NCBI GenBank assembly: GCA_020226215.1
Contig: CM035233.1
Span: 8,122,001 to 8,186,000 of the forward strand
Source: Sindora glabra
Lineage: Eukaryota > Streptophyta > Magnoliopsida > Fabales > Fabaceae
Length of the DNA: 64,000 nucleotides
Direction of reading: 5' to 3'
Positions 1 through 12,734 of the stretch are shown piece by piece (within the stretch, counting starts at the first letter, position 1; each line of letters starts with the position of its first letter). Below the pieces are notes generated by a model. It saw only the letters and a program-made list of their open reading frames with translations, was not told where the DNA came from and did no database searches. The position numbers and the translations under genes are program-made.

Positions 1-200
1 GTGTATAATATAAATTGACCTATCACAAATTCAGTCCGCAATGGACCAGCTCGTACCCGTTACAGGTTTTGATGAATTTAGATCCCTAAAATTGAATATT
101 TTTTAATACAAGTAATACAGACTCGGCCTGTTACAAACTGGCCCGTATCCGCATAGACCAACCCATTTGACGGACCTAACCTTGAATTTATCCAAACTTT
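1..200. mobile_element. Edge of a dispersed MITE-like repeat
   Basis: The first 200 bases resemble the sequence that flanks the solo LTR at 55565-55772. Both hold 'cctatcacaaatt', a 'tttagatcc/ttggatct' block and 'taatacaagtaata/taatataagtaata' in the same order. The element is probably non-coding and continues to the left of the window. Its superfamily cannot be told from this piece. Confidence 0.4.
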
Positions 201-1550
201 TGTGCAATTGGTTGATACTAATTGATTTGTCGATATCTATTAAATACAAATAAGAGACAAAAAATTATTACTTTAAATTTGAAATAGATCCAAATTTTAT
301 TCCCAATAACTTTTAAGCTTAAAGAAATATAATTAGATGGTAACCATTTTGCTTCCCAATTTAATTCAAAACAGAGATATCTTATTTGTTGCATTCTTTA
401 TGCATGGAATAAATTATCTTTTAATTAAACGAGGTAAAAATACTACTAAAATAAGTAATAGTTAGTATTGGAACAAGAGAATTTTCACAATTACTTTTGC
501 CAATGTGTTATCGTATATATTTTCATCCTCTAATTAAATGAGGTAAAAATAATATTAATAAATAATATTTGACTTTCAAATTTGTTAAAAACACATTCTT
601 AAAAAGTTAAAATTATCCCCTATATATTTTCCTACAGAATTAGAAAATAAATATTTATTAATAATTAAAAATTAGTGATGATAAAATTAATATTAACAAT
701 ATCCATAATTATTTATGAGTGTAATAATTTTTTATGTTTGATACAATTAAGTGTAATTATTAGAATATAATTGTCATTTTTCAATAGTTAGTTCAGCCCA
801 ATTACTAATAGGATTAAGTTACAAGATTCTTTAGGATAAATTGCAAACTAACCCCTTCATCAAGTTGTTCAGTATTTAGCCCACCCAACTTTCTCACGTC
901 AGCAAGCAATTTGCCAAATTTTGTGGACAGCAAGCCACCACTTGTTCGGGATAAATTTGTCTCAATAGGACATATTAGACTGGGCCTAGCCCCTAATTTT
1001 TTGCGAGGACCAAAGGGATGTTTTAGTCATATACATTTATTAAACAACAAGAGGTCAAACTTGGAGCTTGCGTATCTAGGGAAAGCCAAGGGATGAGGTG
1101 TCAGTGCTCACTCACTCCCCAACCACCGCAAGGTAAACTAGTAAGCTTGTTAAGTGCCTAACACAGAGGTAATTGAATATTTTTCTGGAAAATTGTGTCA
1201 AGTCGAATGATAATACAAGCAATCCTTGTGTAAAATGAAAATGCATCATCACGTTACACCACATCCATTGATTAGGGCGACTCAGAATTTAATGAAAGTT
1301 TTGTTAATTAGTATCCTCAATAGCAGGTAATCGTATATGTCTAAGCATTTGAAATAGAAGTCCCCGTTATGAAAATACCTGTCAAAAATATTTAATTGTA
1401 TGTAAAATATAAATTTTTTTAAAACTTTTGTATTTTTCTTTAAGTTGTTCTTTAAAATTGGTAAAATGTTAAGAATGAATTAAATGGAAACACATAATTT
1501 ATCTTTAAAATAATATGTTTTCAATCATGGAGTTTTGAATAGCAATGTGA
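201..1550. other. AT-rich intergenic DNA, no gene seen
   Basis: I see no coding signal here. A more GC-balanced patch at about 835-1130 contains a short open frame (911-1096, plus strand) with no recognisable motif. It reads like a worn non-coding repeat rather than a gene. Confidence 0.5.
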
Positions 1551-1554
1551 GTGG

Positions 1555-2175
1555 GAGGGTTAGGAATGAACCGAGCCAATTTGTAAACTATTTGCAATTT
1601 GATTCAAAAATTAATTTGATAAATTAAATCCATGAGTCAAATGAGTTAAATCTATCTAAAATATTGGCAATCGATCAAACTTAATTTATAATTAATTTGA
1701 CTTGTTTATTTCATGAACCAATTTGATAAATTAATTATATAAATAAATATAATTTTATAATATTTAACTTAGATTAGTGGTACAAATACAACTTGTGTGT
1801 TTTAATCATTGCCAACAAATTATGATATTAAATATAATATTATATATTTTGTAATATATTTAAATGAATTTGAATATTAAATTCTTAAATAATTTTAGAT
1901 TAAATGAACTAAATGAATTGTGTTAATGAATTATTAATTTAAACTAGCTTGATTTATTTTTATTTAATTTTTCTTACTAGAATTTTTGTTCACTTGACTA
2001 GATCAAATAAGTTATTTAATCAAAAGAATTGTTCGCAAATTTAATTTAAGTCAAATTCAAGTTCAAAAATTTTGATTTATTTAAATATGAATTAAATTTT
2101 GAACTTAGCTAAATTCACTCAAGTCAAATTGAACCGAATTGGTTAGTTTGGCCCATATCCACCCTTTATAGGAAC
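1555..2175. mobile_element. Candidate hAT-type MITE, about 0.6 kb
   Basis: The left edge (gggttaggaatgaaccgagcc) and the reverse complement of the right edge (gggtggatatgggccaaac) are imperfect inverted repeats. They resemble termini of common non-coding hAT-like elements in plants. The interior is AT-rich and holds several 'tgatttg/caaatca' type inverted words. No clean 8-bp target duplication was found, so the limits are approximate. Confidence 0.35.
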
Positions 2176-2821
2176 GAATCAATCTTACATTGTTTTGTTA
2201 TTGTGTGTTCCTACCTTACTTGTCCCTTTGTCATCTCCTCAAATAATTTGATATCTCATCTTTATTGTTCATGATGTACCAATGCTTTATGGTAAAATTA
2301 AAAAAATTTAATAGAAAATGTATAATATTAAATATTTTGAATCCACAAAGAATCAATAAAATATTATAAAATAAATATAATATACGTAATTTATTTGATT
2401 AATTTCAAATTAAAAAGAAAATAATTAAAATAGATAATTTTATTTTTTACTTTTAAATATAATTAAATCAAAATAATAAAATAAAAAATAAATATTATTT
2501 TTAATATTTAAATTATTGAAAGAATTAAATATATTATGCATATATATAGAATGAATAAGAGAAAAGAAAAAAAAATACAATTTCACAATCGAGAAGTTCT
2601 ATGATATAAGGCAAAGTGACACTGCTAGGTTCCGAGAATTTATACCATACTAAGATTTTAAGGCTTTTTGCTCAAAACGCTCATTGTTGAATTTCAATTT
2701 CCCCATAGGCTGTGCTGCCAAAACATATCCCTCAGATGCTTAAATTTTTTTTTCTTGGTCACGGGAGGGGGGTCTCGTGACCAAAAGTCGCACTACCCCC
2801 ACCTCGTGGCCCTTTTTTTTC
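2176..2821. other. AT-rich spacer with a GC-rich hairpin
   Basis: No gene is visible. The only structured part is a GC-rich block at 2755-2818 containing a 9-bp perfect palindromic stem (listed separately), followed by a T-rich tract that leads into the left arm of the inverted repeat. Confidence 0.5.
2755..2784. repeat. Hairpin with 9-bp stem
   Basis: ttggtcacg (2755-2763) and cgtgaccaa (2776-2784) are perfect inverted copies around a 12-base purine-rich loop. It sits just outside the left arm of the MULE inverted repeat and could be part of an element end. No second copy was found at the other side. Confidence 0.6.
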
Positions 2822-3463
2822 TTTTAGTATATTAATAATTTTTATTAACTTTAAAATATTGAAATATTATAATTAATATTTATTAATAATATTATTATAT
2901 CATTAATATAAGTAAAAATAGTATATTATTTATTTAATATTTAAGAATACTATTATTATTTAAATACTAATTAATTACATAATAATTATTTTAAAAAAAT
3001 AAGTTTATTAATTCTTTAATAATTAAAATTTAATAATTTTTTATTTACAGTATTTATCATTACTTTATTAATGTTAATATGTTTTAAAAGTTTAAAAATA
3101 GTATTAGATCAAAAGAATAATTGATTAAAATATTCTAATATTATTAATATAATTAAATAGTAGAATACTATTTATTTTTTGTTATGTTAAAATTTTTTAA
3201 CGTTATTATAGTTACTATAAAAGTGTTATTTACTTATTATTTAATAATATTGTACTAATATCATTAATTATTAATAACTTCAAAATATTTCAATATTATT
3301 ATTTATTTATTATTTATTTAATATGTAAGAATATTATTTATTTATTAAATAAACATAAGTATTACTATTAATATGTAAAAATAATTATTAAATTATTATT
3401 TAAATATTTGTTAATTATAATATAATTAATATTTAAAGTAAAATCATCATTTTTTACTTAACT
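2822..3463 (+). repeat. Left arm of long AT-rich inverted repeat
   Basis: Read forwards, this arm shares ordered blocks with the reverse complement of 5297-5960. Shared words include 'attaatataagtaaaaatag', 'attattatttaaata', 'ttctttaataa' and 'tattaaataaacataagt'. The order is kept over more than 600 bases, which chance AT-richness would not give. Confidence 0.7.
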
Positions 3464-3711
3464 ATTCATATTAATACAAAAGATTTTATGTTAAAAAATA
3501 CATGAAATTTCAATTAAGAACATAGTTATCACATTAGTTGTATGACTAATAAGAAAGGCGTAATGTGCTGATAGTTATGAATTAATTGAATAAATATGCT
3601 TGATTAAATGTTATAATACAATAGTAAAATATTTAGTCACCAAAATAATGGCTCCCAATCCCATATCGAGGGCATCGCCTTTCTTGTTACGATCGTTGAG
3701 CAAGGGCACCA

Positions 3712-4872
3712 TGCTATCCATCATCGTCATCATCGTTAGCATCATTTACATGAATCGGGTGAGTGTGAACCATGGACGGTGGAGAGTTTAAGTCCCATTG
3801 GGAGGACTGAAACGTTAGTAAAAGGTTTTCAGGGGTGATAAACCCTTGTTGCTGTTGGTTTAGGGATCCATTAGCGTACTCAATGGCGAATGCAAATGGA
3901 TCAGCAAACAATGCTATAAGGGAACCAGAGGCTTGTGGAGTTGAATGTGAGGCCGTTGGGGTGAATAACGATGACTGTAGAGCATCATAATCATTACACG
4001 GTGAAATAATTTTTAGTCCAAATATCGCATACCCACGTACGACTCCTGATTATCATTTATATTCAGGCCATCTCCCACCTCAAGGCAATCATGACTTATC
4101 GCAGCTTCAATATTTATTTGTGAAAAAAAGGTAGCAGCTGACTCCAAATATTGGATTACTAGTGTTGTTGGTAGTACAATCCCAACATCATCTTCACCAT
4201 CATCATTCTCGTAATTGTCATTATCATCATCAAACCCTTCAGAAATATCTCATATACAACTTCCTCTTCAAAATCATCTATTATATCATTTGTTTCCTCC
4301 AGGGAAGACTAAGATGGAAGAAGACCATATTGGGGTAGTGAAAAACATGGCTCTGGTGCATAGTCGACTATGGGGGAATGAGAAAACTGTCCACACTTAA
4401 CTTGCTTGTTCAATGCAGCAGCGTACGGATTGTAATATGACGGCCTTTCATTGGAGATATGGGGTAGGCTGGTGGATGGTTGTGTGCATGGGCCATTGTC
4501 ATCAATAGATTAACTTTTGACATTCAAATCAAGTTCCTTGCTTGAGACATATGCATAAAGTTCTAGGCAAGACAATTGAGTAAGGAATCGTGCATTCGCT
4601 TCCCACATCCGTTGAATGTCATCATCATCTTCCAATGCACATGCCTTGTAGCGTGTTGGGTTCAACGACAGCGGATGCTTATATACCAACTCAGACACAA
4701 ATTTACTTTTATCGAGTCGTAACTTGCAGGCCACAATATTTTTAAGATCATCTAGGGTGATATTTGTTTTTATTTTTACTACTCTCACCCTATTGAGTTG
4801 TAAACGTGTTACTTTCTTTCGTCTCATAAATTTTTTCATTAGCGTAAATACAAATATTTTCCTCCCTGGCAC
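3712..4872 (-). pseudogene. MULE transposase N-terminal remnant (PB1-like)
   Basis: The frame 4872-4510 encodes 120 residues. The segment ITLDDLKNIVACKLRLDKSK, then VYKHPL, a DDDDIQRMW stretch and LELYAYV, matches the layout of the PB1-like domain that starts many plant Mutator-like transposases. Downstream on the same strand are two further open stretches: one around 4250-4480 after a stop, and one at 4045-3712 with a glutamine run (NQQQQG) and an acidic end (NDANDDDDDG). They are separated by stops and frameshifts. No DDE catalytic domain follows, so the product cannot move DNA. Placing the 3712-4045 stretch in the same gene is an inference from strand and position only. Confidence 0.55.
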
Positions 4873-5296
4873 CCATTTTGATTCCTAGCAATGTCAGAGT
4901 TACATGGCATTTCAAGAATAATCAAAGTATGCAACAAATATAAAGTACCATAATCACAAAACACCCGCACCCTAAACTATTACTACGAACAGGCTCTTAT
5001 TCATTTCAACATCATAAATTAGTTTTCTAATTATCATTATTGCAATTCTATATATTTGGCAGAATTATTTATTAAAATGTACTTACAAGTTTAGCTCAAG
5101 AACAATGTTGGTCTTTAAATTTTATGTAATTTCATGTATTCGAACAAGTCTATGAATAAGCATTTTTCCCAAGTTCCACGTAAAATGTACAGTAAAAAAT
5201 GTTATGTTATTAACTCTTTATGTAGAGTAAACATTTTTCATGCCACTAATATTTAGATAATAAGTTAATATTATAAAAATATTATAATATTAATAA

Positions 5297-5960
5297 TTAA
5301 GTAAAAAGTGATAATTTTATCTTTAATTATTAATTATATTATGATCGATAAATATTTAAATAATATATTAATAATTATCATTACATATTAATAGTAAAAC
5401 TTATGTTTATTTAATAAATAAATAATAATCTTACATACTAAATTAATAATAACTATTATTTTATTATTGAATTATATCAATAATATAAGAATATATTTGG
5501 TAACTATTATTTTTAATATTAAAATATTTTCAAATTATTAAAATTTAATAATATTAGTAAAATATCAATAAATAAATAAATAAAAATATTTTTTAATCAT
5601 AACTATAATACTGTTAAAAAATTTTAAGATAACAAAAAACAAATATTATTATATTATTTAATTATATAAAAATATTACTATAACTTCATCATTTATTTAT
5701 TTAATCTATTACTATTTTTAAGCTATTAATAAATTTTAATATTCATAAAATAATGATAAATATTATAAATGATAAATTCTTAGAATTTAGTTATTAAAGA
5801 AGTAATAACCTTATTTTTTATGATAATTATAATGCAGTTAAATAATATTTAAATAATAATGGCATTCTTAAATATAAGCAAAATAATAACTATTATACTA
5901 TTTTTACTTATATTAATAGTGTCATAATATTTTTAATAATTATTTTTTTAATATTATAGT
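5297..5960 (-). repeat. Right arm of long AT-rich inverted repeat
   Basis: This is the inverted partner of 2822-3463. The inner edge is clear: 'aagtaaaaagtgat' at about 5299 mirrors 'atcatcattttttactt' at about 3463. The outer edge fades into AT-rich sequence near 5960. Confidence 0.7.
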
Positions 5961-7285
5961 ATTTTTAAGATAATATAAAATAATGATATTCATAAAATAA
6001 TAGAAAATATTACAATTAATATTTTAAAAAATAATAATTAATATTTTCATGGTAATATTAATTATGATTAAGATATTAATAATAATTGAAATAATGTGAG
6101 TGATGATAAAGATGATATTAACTAGATATAAATGATTATTATTGAATAATAAAAAAATAATAAAATTAATAAATATAATGAAAATAATAATATAATACTT
6201 ATACTAATATGTTTAATATTTATTGAGAATTTTATTATTATTCAACGAACGTTTCTTGATAATATTTTTTTATTATTTTTTTAAAATTTTTGCTCATTTT
6301 TTACTACTAACTGATTTTTAAACTTTTAATATTCTCCCTCCATAGTACCCATTCCCAAGTGTAGAATATTAGTAAATTAACATCTCGAGTATTAAATGAT
6401 TACTTCAAAGGCTAATGAGCCCAAATTAATAAAATAAGTTTTCAATTTTTTTCACTTTTGCATGAGTATTAACAACATTTTCTCATAGGTAGAGACTAAA
6501 TTTTTGTTCTACTATTCACAAAAACCTAAACTTATTTTATTATATTTCTCTTAAGTATATAAATTTCTATTCTTAGTTAAATCATTTTTTTAGAGTCTTA
6601 GGTTTTTTTTTCCTTCTTTCCTAATGCCTAATACTAAGTCCTGAACCATAACCCCTAAGCATGGTGATAACAATAATAATAATATACACAATATGCATAA
6701 TTAGGTCAGACCACAACCATAATAGTATACTCAAGCACCATAACATAAAAAATAAAGTAAAATAAATAATACAGTTAAATTAAAATAATACTTGTAGGCA
6801 TAAAAATATAAGGAAACAATAAATATATAGATGTCTTAATAAATAGATGACAATAACAGATATAAATTTAACCATAAAGTATTCCATAAAATAGAATAAC
6901 AATACTCTAGATATAATGCCTACTATCATTAAAAGATAAAATCATGGAATCTTTATAGCACATATTATCCTTAACACAAATAGTATTTTTACACCATCTA
7001 AATAAAATAAAATTACTAAATGAATATCTTACTTGAATAATGATTTTTTGAATAATCTTCACAATGTAGATGCACAAATTATGATTGTTGTTAGGAGGAG
7101 GCAAAAACAAATATTGAAATGTTTATAACTGCTAGTGGAAAGATGACAAAAAAAAAATTAGGGAAGGATAATTTTATATTTTTGGAGATGGGGAGGGGAC
7201 CATACTTTTTTTTTTTTTTTGAAATAAACTGAAGGTAAAGGAAGGGGGTTTTATATTGAATGAAATAGGGGATCCGGAGGGGGGC
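5961..7285. other. AT-rich spacer, no gene seen
   Basis: Mostly A and T with ATT-type low-complexity runs. Short open frames, for example 6907-7110 on the minus strand, show no motif. Confidence 0.5.
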
Positions 7286-7289
7286 ATGT

Positions 7290-7510
7290 GAACAAGGAGG
7301 GGGTCTGCCACGTGTCATCCATCTGGGCAGGGGGCCACCACATGTCACGCCAGGAGCTTCTTTGTCAGCGTGCATGCATACTAGCTGATCACGGGATGCT
7401 GGACGTGCGACCAGTTGGGCCTGACATGCCTTTCTGATCACGGGGTCTGACACATGTGATTAGTGAGCCTGACACGGCCTGCTGATCACGCAGTACTGCA
7501 GCCCGTGATT
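7290..7510. repeat. GC-rich minisatellite patch, 48-49 bp period
   Basis: 'tgatcacg' occurs at 7386, 7435 and 7483, a spacing of 49 and 48 bases. Shared words inside the units include 'ggcctgaca'. One or two more worn units may precede them from about 7290. The patch also holds a G-box-like 'ccacgtgtc' at about 7309. It is strikingly GC-rich against its surroundings. The minus-strand open frames across it look like a by-product of base composition. Confidence 0.55.
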
Positions 7511-7514
7511 CAAT

Positions 7515-10500
7515 CTTTTTTTTAAAAAAATTTAAACATTGCAAGTATTTGTTTTTCTGGCGCAAGGAATGGGTAAATTCTTTTTTTTTTCCCAAGGATA
7601 ACGGTCATTTTACCTTGGCTTGGCTTAGCTTAACTGAAGCCTTATTTTGTGAAAAAGAAAATTAATACCAAAATCCAAAACCGAAAATTTGTCATTCTTG
7701 CACCGAGTAAGAAGAAGGCTCTGGTAGAACAACTTTGTTAAGAACTTTAACAAAAGTGTTTTGATTTTTGGAGGCTATATGTGTGTGTGTGTAAAAGAGT
7801 ACAAAATCATTTTAATTTCCTAACTTTAGCGGCTAAAGGATCTTCGAAAGTTAAGGCTAAGCTCCTTATTTTTAATAGAATCAAATGCTCTTTGACTAAT
7901 ATTTTTACAACATACCACTAAAGTTCAAAGAAAAATATATTAATTTTAGATGAATTTTGTTTGTGAATAAATAGAAGTTCAAATCTTCAAAATAATCTTT
8001 AGCTCTAATTTGCGTAATAAATAAATTATTTTATAACTTATTAATTAAATTAATAAATTATAAATTAATTTTTAAAAGTACTTCACATACTAACTTATTA
8101 TAAAAATAAGTTTTAATTTAATAAGTTACATTGAATAGCTTATATCTTATAAATTATTAATTTTTTAATTTTTTTTAAATTTACTTTTATTCTTTTTATT
8201 AATTTATAACTTATGTCCTTCATTAATATGAATTATTTTAATTTATATATTTTTATATTATTTTATAATTTTAACTAATCAACAGCTAATTTTGTTAAAT
8301 ATTTTTTTTATAATTAGCTAACTTTTTAATTATGAACTCATTCACTACCTAACTATTTAATGTATCAATTATTAATTAATTTATCAATTATTTACGTAAA
8401 ACAAAATCTTTGTTGGAAGGGAAGAAATTCATTAATACTATAATTCTTAGAGGTGTTACTTCACTTGATAATCTACCAAAAAAAAATAAACACTTGACAT
8501 CCTCACAATATAATTAACAAAAGTTAATTTATAAAAATAAAAATAATATTTACTTTCTCATTTATTATCTTGAAAAGAAAGATGTATAATTACAAGAAAA
8601 TAAAAATAAAAATTATTGAAATTAATTATAAAATTAAAAAAATAATATTCAGCGGTTTACAAATAAAGTAGAGATTGTTTCATTTTCTTGATTTTCCTGT
8701 TTATAAAATACATTACTTAAGTGAGTATACTTGCACCAAAATCCAAATCTCTCAAAGTCAAACCCGAACGTAGGGTTGGGGCCGTATAAGTTAGCAGTGG
8801 GCGGCGCGGAATTTAAACTGTGTTTTTCTTGTACTGCTTAGTCAATTGCGATACCGTCTGCACATATATACTTTCCATTTAAATTTTTATGTGCCTAAGG
8901 CTAATAAATTATTCAGTCGTAACATAAAAAGATAAGAATAATTTAAATATATTCTCCTAAATTCATTTTTCTTAGTTTTCTCACATATTTGTGAGGATTA
9001 GAATTTTTAATTCAATAAAAATGAGAGAAATGACATTAACATTGTTAAAAATAATTTAATTTTTGAAAAATTTTATGATATACTATTAAATTTAATTATT
9101 AATTTATTTTTATATAATATATTAAATTTAACTTAAAAAAATTTAATATACAATAAAATTTAGTAATATATTTTTAAACAAAGCCTGCATGGTAGGAAAG
9201 GAGAATCAAGGTAGAGGTACTAAAAAAGCGCAACCAAACAAGAAATGCATATAAAAATGTCAAAAAGAGAGATTTAGTAATATGTACAGTCAAAGTCAAT
9301 GATAATAAGCACAGCATCATCAGTACCTGGTGTTATCAACAAATGGCGGTTTCATCGTTTCAAATTTCTGGCACTGATCATGGCGGGTGTGTTTGACTTA
9401 GCCTACTATTGACTTTAGATACTACTCGCAAGCACTCTCATTTCTATCAATTTTTTCATAGGAAATATTTTGATGTGTTATTAATATAATGATATGTTTA
9501 TATATTATTAAATTTGATCACTCATAAAATTTACTTTTTTTTAAAGTAAAAATTCACATGTCAAAGTATATTAATATTTAAATTTAGTGTTATATTAATA
9601 TATTATTATATTAATAATATACAATAAATTTTTTTAGTTGTTTCCTATTTTGAACAATAGCCTTCTGTCGGTAAGAACCAGCCTTCCCCCCACCCCCCCA
9701 TACAACATCGTTGGACAAATATTTTCTCTTATTAACGTGTTTTAAAATGCTCAATTTTATATTCAAAAAGAAAATAGGTAAATATATTCTAATCTTAAAA
9801 CTATGACAAGAAATCATTGTCAAAGTATACAAACTTTGTAGGATCCTGACAGGAAATCGTTGTCAAAGCTTACCTGGGCAAAATTTGGGAGATTGGATCA
9901 ATCCGACTGATTCGGCCCATTAGCATCCGATAATAATTGATTTTCCAAACTTCGGTCGATCTCAATTTTAATAAAACATGCTCATTTGAAGCCGAAGTCG
10001 ATCGAGGCCACAAAAGAGGAAGGGATTTATTATTTATCTTTGGTATGCCTATATTCTAGTTTTTATTTTTAAAATATTACATAAACTCCAATGGCATTTT
10101 ACCTACTTTACCGTTAAAAAATTAAAAAAAATATCTCTTCTTGGTCTTCCATCTCTTTCGTTTGCACTACATCAGTACTTTCATCTTCTTCTGCTCTTCC
10201 ATCTTCGTTCTTTTCTCTTGCCTTTTAGCTATTGAATCGAATCTCAAACCCATTTACTTCTTTTGCTTCAAATCTCTCGTCAACAATACAAAGTTCACAC
10301 ATTTCATTCATTTTAAAAATAGATTTGCGTTTCTTTCATTAAGGTTATTGCTACAATAATATAATAGAAGATAGACAAAGGAAGAAAGGGTTCTGCAACT
10401 TCAACCCATTTAAAATCATATGAGCTAATGTAACCCGAAGATCACCCAATCATTTCAAGTAGCATTTTTTGGTTGGTCATAGGCTATGTTTCAGGGCACT

Positions 10501-10687
10501 GGAAATGGCTTGGTCAAATTGAAATGTCATACAAATTCGCTTATATTTGATCATGTTCAAAATGGTAATGAATTATAATGAAATTATTCTTGAATTTTTT
10601 TTTCGAGCTTAAATTTTTTGAATAATTTGTATTTGATAAAGTATTAGAATCTTTTATTTTGTAGGTCAAGGATTCAATTTTTGCTAT
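7515..10687. other. AT-rich intergenic DNA, no gene seen
   Basis: No recognisable coding sequence. There is a short (tg)n run near 7780-7793, a more balanced patch at 8750-8830 and another at 9180-9430, and poly-C tracts near 9685-9700. The frame at 10141-10359 (plus) is a hydrophobic low-complexity peptide and is not supported as a gene. Confidence 0.5.
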
Positions 10688-12440
10688 TGTTACATCCTAA
10701 ATAATTTTAAATTTTAATTTAATTATTTATATGTAAAAATGAATACATGTTAGTAATTAAATATATTGTAGATAAGATTTAGGTATTTATAGTTAGAAAA
10801 TGAAATTTTATTATGATAACAAGTATAATTAAATTAAAAATAAAATTATGTGAAATTAGAATTAAAATAGAATGTGTAGAGGAGATTTATTTTTTTTTCC
10901 AAAAATACCCTTGTTAACTTATCAAAATTACAAAAATGTTATTGCATCCATAAGTATCTTAAAACACTAACTCTTCTTTGATTTCTCAGCTCCCATTGTC
11001 GTTTCCCTCCTTTCTACCCTAATTTCATCCTTTGTCAAGTTCTACAATATAAGAACAAAATCTAAGTAATTAATTGTAGGAGACACTTAAATCTAAGGAG
11101 TTTCATCCTACTCTTAGGCTTAGATGATCCTATTTTCAAGCAATTGAGTTTCAAAGATAGAAATTATAGATTTGAAAAAAAATATTGCTAATTTTCTTTA
11201 ATTACTCTTACTTAGGTCAAATTCTTTATCTTTTTAAACTCATTTAAATTTTCTCCATTCCTCCAAATTAGAGGTGAGTAGATAATCTATTTAATTAACT
11301 AAATGTTAAATTCAACCACTAAGTTATTAATTTGTTGATTGAATTATAGATGATAAATTATTGTTAGAATCTTATTATTTTAGTTTTTTTTGTTAATTTG
11401 AACTAAGATAAACTAAAAAATATAGTGGAATGGTGGAAAAATAGGTTAGGAATGTTGTGTATAGATAAATGAATGAAAGGTTGGCATTTATTTTACAAAC
11501 TAAACATTTTTTGAAATTTCTAAATTGCATACTTGAGAATGACACTCAAGTACTGCCTAATGTGTGAACACAATAGCACAATACTTAAGTACCTGACTTT
11601 TTGAGGCCTTGTATTTGAGTGAACACAATAGTACAATACAATAGCTCTTTGCCTCTGAGTATCTAAGTGTGATACTTCAATATTAGCCCTGTAGTCTTGA
11701 GGCCTTGTATTTGAGTGTCATATTGTAATACGAAAGTACTCCTTCGTTCTTGTACATTGATACTCGAGTATGATACTTAAGTGTACCCCTTTACAAAAGG
11801 CCTATACTTGAATATTATACTTGAAACTTAGGTTGTCTTTAAAATAATGAATTAAGGTAATTAACCTATTAATTATGGGCTTGATTATTTAATTAATGGA
11901 TTTATGCACCTATGTGATGAATGCTATATTCTTGTGATTAATTTATTTGAAATAAAAAAGAAGATGGAATATTAAATGAATAATGAAATGATGGATTGTG
12001 AAGATGTGAAAAATTGATGATGGAAAAGAAATGTTGAAATTAAATTATTAACACCAAATTTGGTTATTTATTTATGAATGAATAAGTTGTTTATAGGAAT
12101 AAGGTTATGTTTATGAATGGACAAGGATAATTAGGAGACATAAGATGGGTTGTTTGCAATTCTTTGTAGATAAATTTGATCATTAGTAATGATAATGCCT
12201 ATCTATTGAGTTATGAATACATATGATGTTTAGGATAAAATATAAACAAAAATTGAATTGTTGATTATAATATGATTTATCCTAGTAAATTATGTACTTA
12301 CTAGTATATAGTCTTACTATTTTCTTTTAAAGTGTTTTACAAATGTTCAACTTGAAGGTCCTCAGTTTCGATCAACTGTTTAGAAATAGAATCGATTTAG
12401 AAATGCTTTTTGAGCAGCCATAAATCAGAAAGAAATTTAG
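10688..12440 (+). mobile_element. LTR-like repeat S1
   Basis: This segment is related, in reverse orientation, to 17900-19570 (S2). Shared blocks in order include 'tgtgaaattagaatt', a 'gaggtgagtagataatct' block (S2: gaggtaagtagataatct), and 'cactattttcttta' type sequence near the end. It begins tgttacatcc, a start common in plant Ty3/gypsy LTRs. The middle (11530-11830) is packed with copies of 'tacttgagtat' and 'actcaagtact'. No coding domain is present. A solo LTR is the simplest reading, but no target duplication was found. Confidence 0.5.
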
Positions 12441-12734
12441 CTAAGAGAAAATCATGGGTTTTGTAGATAATTATAGATAATTTGTATATATGGCAGCATA
12501 ACTATAATGTGAATATGCCTTTTGTTTATGAAATGAAGTACTTAAACCAAGTTTGTTTATTATTAATCATGTAATGATATCAAATTAGGACTAGATAAAC
12601 TTGTGAAAATCGCTAATGCGAATCACATTGGTTATGGTCATGCAAGTTATGATAGCTATCTCTACTTTTCTAATTAAATTTCAATATAACATAAGGTGAG
12701 CATGTACTATATGCACACTTTAACCTTAAAAATA

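Larger units (their letters stand above)
2822..5960 (-). mobile_element. Degenerate Mutator-like (MULE) element with long inverted arms
   Basis: Two AT-rich arms of about 650 bp (2822-3463 and 5297-5960) are inverted relatives of each other and bracket a minus-strand transposase-like remnant. Long terminal inverted repeats around a transposase with a PB1-like N-terminus are typical of Mutator-like elements. True ends and the expected 9-bp target duplication could not be fixed, and the element may extend further. The catalytic DDE part and SWIM zinc finger are not visible, so it is not autonomous. Confidence 0.5.

Noticed and set aside
911..1096. 61-codon plus-strand frame
   Set aside because: No motif, no homology I can recognise, and it lies in what looks like a worn repeat.
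7091..7595. Overlapping minus-strand frames across the GC-rich patch (120 and 68 codons)
   Set aside because: Explained by the tandem GC-rich units; the peptides have no domain and overlap in different frames.
10141..10359. Hydrophobic 72-codon plus-strand frame
   Set aside because: Pyrimidine-rich low-complexity DNA gives Phe/Leu/Ser runs; no start context or homology supports a gene.
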